A DNA stretch of 64,000 bases, from the NCBI GenBank assembly GCA_032000125.1, contig DAMALH010000015.1:1-64000 (forward strand). Reading direction: 5' to 3'. Position numbers and translations under genes: made by a program. How positions within the stretch are numbered: the stretch's first letter is position 1; each line of letters opens with the position of its first letter. The stretch is from Dryocola sp032000125. Lineage in GTDB: Bacteria > Pseudomonadota > Gammaproteobacteria > Enterobacterales > Enterobacteriaceae. Below are positions 7,402-15,689 of the stretch, one piece after another. Below the pieces are notes generated by a model. That model was not told the DNA's origin. It worked only from the letters and a program-made list of their open reading frames with translations, and ran no database searches.

Positions 7402-8238
7402 CTAATTAATGCTACACAATTGCTTTCGGTACTGCTTAGGTGTGAATGAAGTTAGTTTCTTAAAGTTTTTAATAAACATGCTTGGGCTACTGTATCCTGA
7501 TTCAAACGCAATATCCGTAACCGAATAATTTGTTATCTCAAGTTGTTTCCTGGCAAAGTCGATGCGTATTTCATTGATGATTTGCATGGGCGTTTTGCCA
7601 TAATGACGCTGCGTGGCGCGGGTCAGATATTCCTGCGACTTGCCGGACAGCGCCACCATATTAGCCAGGGCTTTATCACCAAAGCGGGCCTTATCGTGCA
7701 TCTTCTCGACGGTTACCTTCAGCCAGACCGGGATATCCGTGATGACCTCCGATTCGCGATGGTGGCGCAGGCGGTTAATGATGTAGAACGTCACCATCTC
7801 CAGAAATTCGTTAAACTCACCGTTTCTGAAGTTAAGCGAGGCAATCACCGAATCTATATAAGCCATAAACTCATGCTTAATTTCATAGACCTGCGAGGCG
7901 ACAAAGCGCTGCGGTAATAAAGGTAAATAGTGCTGCTCAAAAAAGGCTTTACTGATACCGACGTTAAGTATTCTGGTTGCGCCAAATTCATAAAAGCTTT
8001 GATGATGCGAGCCCAGAGGAATAAAAACAAAATCTCCGCGCTCTAACAGCACTCGTTTACCATTAATATCCTGATAATAACGCCCGGTAAGCACCACGGT
8101 AAATTCGTAGTAGTCGTGTTGATGCAGCCCTGAGATGCTTTCAACTTTGTTGTAGATAAACACATGGAAATTCTGACCGTCGAAGAGTTGATTTTCGCGT
8201 GCTGTCTTAATTTCCATGCTCAGTACCGGTGGCTGCAT
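7402..8238 (-). CDS. chbR: AraC-family regulator ChbR
   Basis: ChbR both represses and activates the chb operon, the switch depending on deacetylated chitobiose-6-phosphate. The 278-residue protein has an N-terminal cupin sensing domain (residues about 20-110, with HQHDYYEFTVVL) and a C-terminal AraC double helix-turn-helix (about 180-275; ALANMVALSGKSQEYLTR, then ITNYSVTDIAFESGYSS). It is encoded within its own operon between chbA and chbF, as in E. coli. Only 14 bases separate it from chbA. Confidence 0.95.
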   Translation of the reverse strand: MQPPVLSMEIKTARENQLFDGQNFHVFIYNKVESISGLHQHDYYEFTVVLTGRYYQDINGKRVLLERGDFVFIPLGSHHQSFYEFGATRILNVGISKAFFEQHYLPLLPQRFVASQVYEIKHEFMAYIDSVIASLNFRNGEFNEFLEMVTFYIINRLRHHRESEVITDIPVWLKVTVEKMHDKARFGDKALANMVALSGKSQEYLTRATQRHYGKTPMQIINEIRIDFARKQLEITNYSVTDIAFESGYSSPSMFIKNFKKLTSFTPKQYRKQLCSIN

Positions 8239-8252
8239 TATGACTCCATACG

Positions 8253-8597
8253 TTATTTTATTTTTTCGTGCAGCTCAATGAGTTCCGTCACGAGTTCGCG
8301 GGCAAGCATTGAGGTCATCAGATGGTCCTGCGCGTGTACCAAAATCAGGCTGACTTTGGTTTTACCTTCGCCCTGATCGTTTTCAATAAGCTTAGTTTGT
8401 ATCTGGTGCGCTTCATTTATCGACAGGCGAGATTCGGCCATCAGGGCACGGGCCTGTTCAAAATCGCCTTCTTTCGCTTTTTTTAGCGCGGCATAGGCAA
8501 GGCTTCGGGCCTGTCCTGAGTTAATGATTAACCCCATCACCACTTCTTCGAGATCCTGCATTTCTGGCGTTTCAACAGCATTATCCAAATTAAACAT
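8253..8597 (-). CDS. chbA: PTS chitobiose-specific EIIA component ChbA
   Basis: ChbA takes the phosphoryl group from HPr on a histidine and passes it to ChbB. The 114-residue helical protein of the lactose/cellobiose EIIA family has its phosphorylated histidine at H88 (LVHAQDHL) and the conserved stretch EEVVMGLIINSGQARSLAY. I chose the ATG at 8597 because GGGAGAA lies just upstream and E. coli ChbA starts at the same point; a GTG at 8624 is in frame but has no ribosome site. Confidence 0.95.
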   Translation of the reverse strand: MFNLDNAVETPEMQDLEEVVMGLIINSGQARSLAYAALKKAKEGDFEQARALMAESRLSINEAHQIQTKLIENDQGEGKTKVSLILVHAQDHLMTSMLARELVTELIELHEKIK

Positions 8598-8625
8598 ATT
8601 TGTTTTCTCCCTATAGTCAGCCACC

Positions 8626-8651
8626 GCCGGAGAGGTTATTCCCTCCCCGGC
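8626..8651 (-). other. chbC-chbA intercistronic hairpin
   Basis: GCCGGAGAGG and CCTCCCCGGC flank a short AT loop, giving a strong stem directly after the chbC stop. It lacks a T run, so it is more likely an RNA-processing or stability element than a terminator. The role is inference. Confidence 0.5.
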
Positions 8652-8662
8652 TGTAGACCAGA

Positions 8663-10021
8663 TTAGAATTTCAACGCGTTGGCAATGTCTTCTTCGCTTT
8701 CTTCTTTTTCAATAACGCTCTGCGCCTTATTGGAGATAGCAACGAAAGGCAGGTAAACCAGCGTTGCAACGCCCAGGTTAAACAGGGCCAGCAGCAGCGC
8801 GGCAATGCTTCCATTGGTGTTAAAGAAGGCGCCAAGGCCGGTAGGCATTGTCCATGGTGCAATGTTGGTAATCGGCGGGATAAGCCCCAGGTAGTAGGCC
8901 ACAAGCGTAATCGCTGCCAGAATCGGTTGAATCAGGACAAACGGGATAAACATCACCGGGTTCATGATAATGGGCAGCCCGAACAGAATAGGTTCGTTAA
9001 TCTGGAAGATGCCGGAAGGCAGCGCCAGCTTCGCCACCTGGCGGTGATCGGCACGGCGTGAACCAATAAAGATGGCGATGATTAAGCCAAGCGTTGCGCC
9101 GGTGCCGCCAAGGAAGATATACGAGTCGAGCATCGGTTTCGCCCAGACGTGGAACGTCTTACCGGCTTCAAGCGCCGCATCCACGGAGCCGTATTGAGTA
9201 TAGATGGCGACGTTTTCCAGCGCCCACGGGGTCATGATACCGCTGTCGAGCGCGGCCAGCGCCAGCGAGCCGTGCACGCCAAAGAACCACAGCAGGGAAG
9301 TAAAGATAACGTAAGCCCAGCCCACTACCGCACCCATCGACGCCAGCGGCGTAGAAATAGAGTCCATAATGATCTGGTGGAAGTTGCTGCCAAAGGAGGC
9401 CAGCGCCCAGGAAATAATCCCGAAGACAGACAGAATAAGGAAGCCCGGAATTAACGCAGAGAAAGAGCGCGATACCGAAGCGGGTACGCTATCGGGCAAT
9501 CTGATAACCCAGTTGCGTCGAATAACGAAGGTAAACATTTCAGCGACAATAAGACCGATAACAATCCCGGAAATAATATTCGCGCCGCCTAACCAGTTAG
9601 CCCCCACGGCATAAGCTTCGCCCACGCTATAAGGTGTTACGGTCATAAATGCAGCAACGGCTAATAAACCCGCCGCCAGTGAATCAACCTTACGCTCTTC
9701 AGCCAGCGCCATGCCAATAAAAAAGGGAGCCATCAGCGACATAATACCTAATGTACCGTTGTACACGTTGCCACCGATGGCCTTTAACCCATTCAGGGTT
9801 TCAATGGTCGAGGGATCTAAGCGAATACCTAAAGAATAAAAGAACGAACCTGCTCCAAAGCTTAAGAATACGTTATTGATAAGAACAAACATGGCCCCCG
9901 TCAGGGTTAACGGCATTAACTTGATAAACCCGTTTTTAATGGCGTTAACGTGCGGTTGTTTTCCTATTTTTATGGCAAAAGGAAGGAGTACCTTTTCAAG
10001 TGAATCAATGACTTTACTCAT
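8663..10021 (-). CDS. chbC: PTS chitobiose-specific EIIC permease ChbC
   Basis: ChbC is the membrane channel that imports N,N'-diacetylchitobiose (and cellobiose in some variants) while ChbB phosphorylates it. The 452-residue protein has the multi-helix lactose/cellobiose EIIC fold, with conserved loops such as FFGVHGSLALAAL, FLGGTGATLGL and the NEPILFGLPIIMNPV motif near residue 345 that contributes to the sugar site. It follows chbB with an 83-base gap containing a ChiX pairing sequence. Confidence 0.96.
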   Translation of the reverse strand: MSKVIDSLEKVLLPFAIKIGKQPHVNAIKNGFIKLMPLTLTGAMFVLINNVFLSFGAGSFFYSLGIRLDPSTIETLNGLKAIGGNVYNGTLGIMSLMAPFFIGMALAEERKVDSLAAGLLAVAAFMTVTPYSVGEAYAVGANWLGGANIISGIVIGLIVAEMFTFVIRRNWVIRLPDSVPASVSRSFSALIPGFLILSVFGIISWALASFGSNFHQIIMDSISTPLASMGAVVGWAYVIFTSLLWFFGVHGSLALAALDSGIMTPWALENVAIYTQYGSVDAALEAGKTFHVWAKPMLDSYIFLGGTGATLGLIIAIFIGSRRADHRQVAKLALPSGIFQINEPILFGLPIIMNPVMFIPFVLIQPILAAITLVAYYLGLIPPITNIAPWTMPTGLGAFFNTNGSIAALLLALFNLGVATLVYLPFVAISNKAQSVIEKEESEEDIANALKF

Positions 10022-10038
10022 TTATATTTTCCTTTAAT

Positions 10039-10055
10039 GCCGCCAGTAGGCGGCC
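10039..10055 (-). other. Hairpin in the chbB-chbC spacer
   Basis: GCCGCC-agta-GGCGGC forms a short perfect stem 18 bases before the chbC start. Together with the ChiX pairing site beside it, this could control chbC translation; I cannot show that from sequence. Confidence 0.5.
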
Positions 10056-10072
10056 AGGGTGTGTAAGGTCTT

Positions 10073-10082
10073 TCTTTGACGG
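10073..10082 (-). promoter_or_regulatory. ChiX sRNA pairing site in chbB-chbC spacer
   Basis: The mRNA sequence CCGUCAAAGA (minus strand) is the exact complement of UCUUUGACGG in the seed of the sRNA ChiX, as I remember that RNA. In E. coli and Salmonella the chbB-chbC spacer is known to pair with ChiX and act as a decoy that frees chitoporin mRNA. The chiX gene is not in this window. Confidence 0.6.
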
Positions 10083-10104
10083 AAAAATAAAACAATAATG
10101 AAAA

Positions 10105-10425
10105 TTAATTGTTTGCTGCTTTTTTAATCGAGGCGACGGCGGCTTTCAGGACGCCCAGTCCATCAACTTTGCCGTACATGGCGGAATCAATTACTTCAAC
10201 CGGCTTGTTAGGTAATATTTTTTTAATTTCAGGCAGCATATAGGCGATTTGTGGTCCCAGCAGAATGAGATCCGCCACGCCGCCCTTTTCGCCCGCCAGG
10301 GTTTCAGGAAATGCTTCAATAATGACCGGAACTTCGTATTTCGCAGCCTGTGCTTTCATTTTCGATACCAGCAGCGAAGTGGACATTCCGGCGGAACAAA
10401 ACAGATAGATGACTTTCTTTTCCAT
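10105..10425 (-). CDS. chbB: PTS chitobiose-specific EIIB component ChbB
   Basis: ChbB carries phosphate on a cysteine from ChbA to the sugar in ChbC. The 106-residue protein has the lactose/cellobiose EIIB P-loop YLFCSAGMSTSLLV with the phosphorylated cysteine at C10. I chose the ATG at 10425 because AGGA precedes it at good spacing and E. coli ChbB starts there; the frame is open to 10500. It is the first gene of the operon, so the promoter must lie between it and phoH. Confidence 0.95.
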   Translation of the reverse strand: MEKKVIYLFCSAGMSTSLLVSKMKAQAAKYEVPVIIEAFPETLAGEKGGVADLILLGPQIAYMLPEIKKILPNKPVEVIDSAMYGKVDGLGVLKAAVASIKKAANN

Positions 10426-10650
10426 AACGAAATCCTCATATTCCAGATAGGTTGCAGGATAGACAAACATCCTTTTTTGCCTGGTATGTTGACGGGCCAA
10501 TAGCCGAAAAATTAAAACGTACCGCTTGTTCTGGTGTGAAATGAGTATACGGCATGCGGTCTGACGGAGGATAATTCTTAGCAGGCAGAAATTGTCTCTC
10601 CTTGACTATGCCTTATGACTGCCCTCACATTTCGGGCAAATAATTCGCGC
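10426..10650. other. chb operon control region
   Basis: This holds the untranslated leader and promoter region of chbBCARFG. The TGTGA-type sequence at about 10535 (tgtgaaatgagtatacgg) could be a weak CRP half-site. E. coli chb is controlled here by NagC, ChbR and CRP, but I could not assign NagC or ChbR boxes with confidence. Confidence 0.4.
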
Positions 10651-10654
10651 AAAT

Positions 10655-10685
10655 AAAAAAGCCCAAACCAGGTTTGGGCTTTTAA
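10655..10685 (-). terminator. Terminator of phoH
   Basis: AGCCCAAACC/GGTTTGGGCT is a perfect stem flanked by A and T runs, 19 bases after the phoH stop. It should also work in the other direction. Confidence 0.85.
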
Positions 10686-10703
10686 AATCATTTACGGGCG
10701 CGA

Positions 10704-11492
10704 TCAGTCGTAGGCGTTTAACGTTCGCTGGCAGAGGGCCGAGCGGACACAATCCTGTTTGCCAAAACGCACTACGCCTATCATTTCATCTTCTTCGAAA
10801 CGTGCCAGCGCATCGCTTAATCCTGACTGGACGCCCGCAGGCAAATCGCACTGCGTAATGTCGCCGTTCACGATAACCGTCACGTTTTCCCCAAGGCGCG
10901 TCAGGAACATTTTCATTTGCGCTGCGGTAACATTCTGCGCCTCATCAAGAATCACTACCGCATTTTCAAAGGTGCGCCCGCGCATATAGGCGAACGGCGC
11001 AATCTCTACCTTGCCGATTTCGGGCCGCAGACAGTACTGCATAAATGACGAGCCCAGCCGCCGCACCAGAATGTCGTACACCGGACGGAAATAGGGTGCG
11101 AATTTTTCCGCGATGTCGCCGGGTAAGAAGCCGAGATCTTCGTCAGCCTGCAGGACCGGTCGAGTCACAATTATCCTGTCGACGTCCTTATGTATCAGGG
11201 CCTCAGCGGCTTTCGCCGCGCTGATATAAGTCTTGCCGCACCCCGCTTCCCCGGTGGCGAATATCAACTGCTTTTTCTCGATGGCGTTAAGATAGTGCTC
11301 CTGAGCCTCGTTTCGCGCGGCTATTGGCGAATTGTCCCGGCAATCCCTCGCCATGCCAATAGATTCAACGCCGCTCATCTGCACAAGCGTGGTGACCGAT
11401 TCCTCTTCACGTTGCCGGTGGCTCCGCGAATCTCGTCTTAGCACACGTTTAGCTTCACGACGAGCTTTGATCACTGCTTTCTGTCTTCCCAT
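10704..11492 (-). CDS. phoH: PhoH family ATPase
   Basis: PhoH is a phosphate-starvation-induced cytoplasmic ATPase with an N-terminal helicase-like P-loop fold; its exact substrate is unsettled. From the ATG at 11492 (AAGGTG ribosome site) the protein has 262 residues, with Walker A GEAGCGKT at 81-88 and Walker B ILDEAQ at 181-186. The frame stays open to 11771, and a 355-residue form has been annotated in relatives; the extra 93 residues look low in structure and are rich in S, T and G, so I prefer the short form. Transcription is away from efeB and toward the chb operon. Confidence 0.93.
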   Translation of the reverse strand: MGRQKAVIKARREAKRVLRRDSRSHRQREEESVTTLVQMSGVESIGMARDCRDNSPIAARNEAQEHYLNAIEKKQLIFATGEAGCGKTYISAAKAAEALIHKDVDRIIVTRPVLQADEDLGFLPGDIAEKFAPYFRPVYDILVRRLGSSFMQYCLRPEIGKVEIAPFAYMRGRTFENAVVILDEAQNVTAAQMKMFLTRLGENVTVIVNGDITQCDLPAGVQSGLSDALARFEEDEMIGVVRFGKQDCVRSALCQRTLNAYD

Positions 11493-12001
11493 GGATGGCA
11501 CCTTACAGTTGGTTTCATTGCCCGCGTCACCTGTCTGGACGCGATTATGCTTACTAACGGATGAGGTTTGGCTTCCTTGTAAGCCATGAACTGCCGGTTG
11601 AGATGATGCACCAGTCAGGCGACAGGCGCCGCTTAGCGCATCGTTGATACGTTGTAGCGTGGTGGAGTCAGGAAATGTAGCGGTGAAGACGGCGAAGCCG
11701 GAGGACAGACCTCCGCGCCGGGATGTGCGGGTAAGATGTTTTTTCAATCGTCCAGTACAGGACCCTACCATTCGCGATCTCCATTGTGATTGAACTTCAC
11801 AGCCGGGAACTACCGCTAATGCTTTAAGTACAACAAAAATTATCTAAAACGCAACATTAAATTTACTTAAAATCAACATTTGCGCTGCCGGGCTGGTTCA
11901 GAACGTTATGCCACACTTATATTACAGTTTTATATCAACGGGATGCACATGGACAATACCGCGCATGATTTTCATCCAAATTGTTAGCAAATGAAAAATT
12001 A
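11493..12001. other. phoH upstream region / long leader
   Basis: This is a 0.5-kb stretch between efeB and the preferred phoH start. The part 11493-11771 is an open extension of the phoH frame and contains a stem CGGAGG-acaga-CCTCCG (11699-11715). The part 11780-12000 is AT-rich and is where I expect the promoters. I could not find a clear Pho box. Confidence 0.45.
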
Positions 12002-12021
12002 GCGCGGCAAGAAACCGCCGC
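11994..12021 (-). terminator. Possible terminator of efeUOB
   Basis: On the minus strand GCGGC-ggtttctt-GCCGC is followed by gctaatTTTTC directly after the efeB stop. The stem is short, so this is a moderate call. Confidence 0.45.
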
Positions 12022-13305
12022 TCAGGCCTCGATCAAGCCCTGCCCCAGATAATGCTGCTTATCTGTCGAGCCCGGCAGCACAAAGAAATATCCGCCGCCA
12101 AGCGGCTTCACATACTCTTCCAGCGCTTCGCCATTAAGACGCTTTTGTACCGAGAGAAAACCCTTTTCCAGATCGTGCTGATAGCAGACGAACAGCAGGC
12201 CCATATCCAGTTGCCCGGATTTAGAGACGCCAAGCGAGTAGCTGTAGCCGCGGCGCATCATCAGATTAGACTGCGTTTCTTTTGTGCGCGGGTTGGCCAG
12301 GCGAATGTGGGCATCAAGGGCGATGACGTTGCCGTCAGGATCGGTGGCGTAATCTGGTTCATCATGCTCATTTTTCATGCCCAGCGGCGCGCCGCTGTGT
12401 TTTTCACGGCCAAATATCGTCTGCTGCTCTTTAAGCGGCGTGCGGTCCCAGAACTCCACGTGGAACTGGATGATACGGATTGCCTGATAGCTTCCGCCCA
12501 CGCTCCATGCAGGTTCCCCCTGATCTTTCGTCACCCAAACGACATCGTCCATCAGTTCAGCATTGCTGCTGTCGGGATTAGCGGTGCCGTCTTTAAAGCC
12601 AAGCAGGTTGATCGGCGTTTCCTTACCACGGCTGCGGGCAGCGTGGTTGGAAATAAAGCCTTCTCGCTTCCAGCGCACGCTCAGCAAATCCGGCGTGTGT
12701 TTGATGATGTCACGCAGCGCGTGAATAACCGTATCGGTGGTATTGGCGCAAATCTGCAATAACACATCGCCGTGGCACAGGCTGGCATCAAGGGAATCGT
12801 TAGGGAAACGCTCCATCTTTTGCAGCTTTTTCGGCATCAACGCTTTCAGGCCAAAGCGATCGTCAAACAGCGAGGCCCCTGCCGACAGCGTGATGGTCAG
12901 GTTATCAGGGAAAATTTCCGCGCCAAGGATACCGGAATCCATCGGCGGCATTCGCGGGTTCGGCGTGTCCGGCGCGGCACCGCCCGTGGTTAGAAAATCA
13001 AAGCGCGCCGTCAGCAGCCGAAACAGACGTTCAAGATCGGCTTTATCGGCCGCCAGCACATCAAAAGCCACCAGCATCATCGATGCCTGCTGCGGCGTGA
13101 GAATGCCTGCCTGATGCGGCCCGTAGAATGGCTGCTTTTCCATGCGCGCATCGGGCGCCAGCGTGCCCGGCGACGTTTCCGTTTTTGCCGCATGGGCAAC
13201 CGGGCAACCGCCTGTAATGGCAAAGGCGCCCCCGAGGGCGCCCAGCGTTTTCAGTAATTGACGGCGTGCAGGTTGCTGCACGCCAGATTTAGCTTTGTCT
13301 TGCAT
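12022..13305 (-). CDS. efeB: Deferrochelatase/peroxidase EfeB
   Basis: EfeB is a periplasmic dye-decolorising-type heme peroxidase of the EfeUOB iron uptake system; in E. coli it is also reported to release iron from heme. The 427-residue protein carries a twin-arginine signal (ARRQLLKTLGALGG, RR at 14-15) ending near VAHAAK, and the DyP-family heme-site motif GFKDGTANP. It is the last gene of efeUOB, 5 bases after efeO, and so shares the Fur-controlled promoter at 15390. Confidence 0.96.
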   Translation of the reverse strand: MQDKAKSGVQQPARRQLLKTLGALGGAFAITGGCPVAHAAKTETSPGTLAPDARMEKQPFYGPHQAGILTPQQASMMLVAFDVLAADKADLERLFRLLTARFDFLTTGGAAPDTPNPRMPPMDSGILGAEIFPDNLTITLSAGASLFDDRFGLKALMPKKLQKMERFPNDSLDASLCHGDVLLQICANTTDTVIHALRDIIKHTPDLLSVRWKREGFISNHAARSRGKETPINLLGFKDGTANPDSSNAELMDDVVWVTKDQGEPAWSVGGSYQAIRIIQFHVEFWDRTPLKEQQTIFGREKHSGAPLGMKNEHDEPDYATDPDGNVIALDAHIRLANPRTKETQSNLMMRRGYSYSLGVSKSGQLDMGLLFVCYQHDLEKGFLSVQKRLNGEALEEYVKPLGGGYFFVLPGSTDKQHYLGQGLIEA

Positions 13306-13310
13306 CTTAC

Positions 13311-14435
13311 TTAGTCCAGACCCAGCACACCACGGAGCTGCGACAGATCTTCCGCCAGCGCGGTTATCGGCCCTTTCAGCGCGTTACGGTCAGCGTCGGT
13401 CAGTTTGTCATAGGTTTCGAAGCCGTCTTTAGTACGGTATTTCGCAAGAATAGCGTCCACTTTCTTAAAGTTGGCGTCCACTTTTGCCAGCAGTGGCGCA
13501 TTATCTTTGCTCAGCAGCGGACGAAGCAGGTTAACGATTTTCTGTGCGCCATCGACGTTCGCCTGGAAGTCCCACAGGTCCGTATGGCTGTAACGGTCTT
13601 CTTCGCCGCTGATTTTGCTGGCCGCAACTTCTTCAATCAGGCCCGCTGCGCCGCCCACTACTTTGCCTGGCGGGAAAGCAAGCTCGGAGATGCGCGTTTG
13701 CAGATCCAGCACGTCGGTGTTCAACTGCTCCGCGTATTTTTCCATGCCTTTTACCGAGTTATCACCAAACAGCGCTTTCTCCAGGCGGTGGAAGCCGGTG
13801 AATTTAGGATCATTCGCTTTCTGCTCGTAATCGTCTTCACGGGCGTCAATGCTGCCGTCGAGATCGGAGAACAGCTCGGCAATTGGTTCGATGCGCTCAT
13901 AGTGCTGACGCGTTGGCGCATACAGCGCCCTGGCTTTTTCAATATCGCCCGCTTTCACCGCGTCGGTGAAGGCTTTGGTGCCTTTAACCAGCTCGGCCAC
14001 TTCGGCCATCACGTAAGCTTTATAGTCGGTAATCGGCCCGGTCAGCGCCATCAGATCGTTCTTCGGCGCCGCCTGCTTGCCGGAGGCTTTCACTACCAGT
14101 TTGCCTTTCGGATTGCTGAGCAGGCCGCAGGTCATGTCGTACTCGCCTTCCTGCAGATTGGCCGTCATTTTCTGGGAGAAGCCCGGCGCGATATTTTCGC
14201 GCTCTTCAACAACCATCACCCCTTTCAGAATTTCCCACTCCAGCGCTTTCTGGCTGTTGTTCTGAATAATGAACTGGGTTTTACCAGCGTTCACCGTGAT
14301 GTTCATCGGTTCGCACTGTTTATCGGTCACCGTGACCTTTACCTGCGGAACATCCGCCGCGTGAGCGGCAAAAGCAGAAGAGACAAGAGCAAACAGCGCG
14401 ATGTTAAGCGCCTTAAGACGAAACTGTGCAGTCAT
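13311..14435 (-). CDS. efeO: Periplasmic iron-uptake protein EfeO
   Basis: EfeO is thought to bind or oxidise ferrous iron and hand it to the EfeU permease. The 374-residue protein has a signal peptide (cleavage near AAHA), an N-terminal cupredoxin-like domain (about residues 30-120) and a C-terminal M75/imelysin domain with the HxxE motif (GFHRLEKALFG). The two-domain form is the one seen in E. coli. It lies between efeU (62 bases) and efeB (5 bases). Confidence 0.96.
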   Translation of the reverse strand: MTAQFRLKALNIALFALVSSAFAAHAADVPQVKVTVTDKQCEPMNITVNAGKTQFIIQNNSQKALEWEILKGVMVVEERENIAPGFSQKMTANLQEGEYDMTCGLLSNPKGKLVVKASGKQAAPKNDLMALTGPITDYKAYVMAEVAELVKGTKAFTDAVKAGDIEKARALYAPTRQHYERIEPIAELFSDLDGSIDAREDDYEQKANDPKFTGFHRLEKALFGDNSVKGMEKYAEQLNTDVLDLQTRISELAFPPGKVVGGAAGLIEEVAASKISGEEDRYSHTDLWDFQANVDGAQKIVNLLRPLLSKDNAPLLAKVDANFKKVDAILAKYRTKDGFETYDKLTDADRNALKGPITALAEDLSQLRGVLGLD

Positions 14436-14497
14436 AGCCGATCCCTTTAAACTATTAGTATGTTGTAACTAAGCGACGACATCCCGCCACAAGAGGG

Positions 14498-15340
14498 TTA
14501 ACGAACGCTGTTTGTCGCCTGATTGTTCAGGCGCGGCGGCATGGCAAACAGCACCAGCGCCGGAATCAGATAAATGAAATACATCGCCACTTCGCTGACG
14601 GTCGGCGCTTCCTGATAGCCGAAGATCCCTTCGAGCAGCGTTCCGGTCAGGGAATGGGTGGAAAGCACGCTGCTGAGGTCAAACGCGATAGTCTGAAAGT
14701 GGTTCCACAGGCCCGCTTCGTGGAAGGCGCGGATCGCCCCCGCCGCAAGCCCTGCCGCAACCAGCAAAATAAACAGGCTCGTCCATTTGAAGAAAGCCGC
14801 CAGATTCAGGCGAATACCGCCCCAGTAAATCAGGAAGCCAAGCACGATAGCCGTGGCCAGCCCAAGCATCGCGCCGAGCGGCGGCATGATTCCCACGTCC
14901 TGCTGGAAGGCGGCCAGCAGAAAGAACACCGATTCAAGCCCTTCACGCGCTACCGCGAAAAAGACCATCAGAATCAGCGCCCAGCCGTGGCTACCCTTGC
15001 TGTGCAGTGCGTTATCTACCGCCTGCTCAAGCTGAACTTTTACGTTGCGCGAAACCTTGCGCATCCAGAACACCATCCAGGTGAGGATCACCACTGCGAC
15101 AACCGCCACGATCCCCTCGAACAGCTCCTGCTCTTTTTGCGGGAACTCGCCGGTGGTTTCATTGATAAAGATCCCAAGCGCCAGGCACAAGGCGGCGGCA
15201 GCCACCACGCCAATCCACATTACGCCAATCCATTGACCGCGCCCGGTGCGTTTTAAATAGCCGGCAATAAGGCTGACAATCAGCGCTGCTTCCAGGCCTT
15301 CGCGTAACATGATGAGAAACGGGACAAACATTCCTGACAC
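14498..15340 (-). CDS. efeU: Ferrous iron permease EfeU
   Basis: EfeU imports ferrous iron across the inner membrane and is related to yeast Ftr1. The 280-residue protein has seven predicted helices and the two REGLE motifs that bind iron (MLREGLEAAL near residue 12 and VAREGLESVF near 130). E. coli K-12 has a frameshift in this gene; here the reading frame is whole, so the system should be functional. A Fur box lies 50 bases upstream. Confidence 0.96.
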   Translation of the reverse strand: MSGMFVPFLIMLREGLEAALIVSLIAGYLKRTGRGQWIGVMWIGVVAAAALCLALGIFINETTGEFPQKEQELFEGIVAVVAVVILTWMVFWMRKVSRNVKVQLEQAVDNALHSKGSHGWALILMVFFAVAREGLESVFFLLAAFQQDVGIMPPLGAMLGLATAIVLGFLIYWGGIRLNLAAFFKWTSLFILLVAAGLAAGAIRAFHEAGLWNHFQTIAFDLSSVLSTHSLTGTLLEGIFGYQEAPTVSEVAMYFIYLIPALVLFAMPPRLNNQATNSVR

Positions 15341-15389
15341 CTCAACTGTGAAATCCGGTCAACCGACGTAAAGAAAAGTAAACCAGAAC

Positions 15390-15408
15390 GATAGTGATTA
15401 TCATTATC
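15390..15408. promoter_or_regulatory. Fur box of efeUOB
   Basis: GATAGTGATTATCATTATC matches the 19-base Fur consensus GATAATGATAATCATTATC at 17 positions. It lies just upstream of efeU, so iron should repress the operon. Confidence 0.88.
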
Positions 15409-15458
15409 GTAAAAAGAAATACAAGCGGGTTTGTCATGTTATTTATATCGGGATGTAA

Positions 15459-15482
15459 AAAAGGCCGGGAAACCCGGCCTGA
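15459..15482 (-). terminator. Terminator downstream of putP
   Basis: AGGCCGGG-ttt-CCCGGCCT on the minus strand is followed by six T. It would stop leftward putP transcripts before the efe promoter. The stem sequence is repeated at 15621-15638. Confidence 0.7.
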
Positions 15483-15620
15483 TACTGATGACAACCTTTG
15501 CAGCGTGACAAAAATAAAAGCTGACATCATTTAAAAACGAGGAAAATCAATTCGTTGTTTTTCGGCCGATCGTCACAAAGAAGGAAAACCACGCTTTTTA
15601 TTTCTTTGTCAGTAGCCTGA

Positions 15621-15638
15621 GGCCGGGAAACCCGGCCT
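15621..15638. repeat. Second copy of putP-proximal inverted repeat
   Basis: ggccgggaaacccggcct is identical to 15463-15480, 158 bases away. Here the plus strand is followed by tagtttttaag and the minus strand has no T run, so this copy is a poor terminator for putP. Confidence 0.7.
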
Positions 15639-15689
15639 TAGTTTTTAAGCGTTGCATCCGTTTTGCATGTACGACGCGCAGGGTTTGAA

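Larger units (their letters stand above)
15341..15689. other. efeU-putP intergenic region
   Basis: The region holds the efe promoter with its Fur box and two copies of an inverted repeat (15463-15480 and 15621-15638). I see no gene in the remaining AT-rich sequence. Confidence 0.6.

Noticed and set aside
13584..14450. 288-codon frame antisense to efeO
   Set aside because: It fully overlaps a well-supported gene, has no ribosome site, and its composition is that of reverse-complemented coding DNA.
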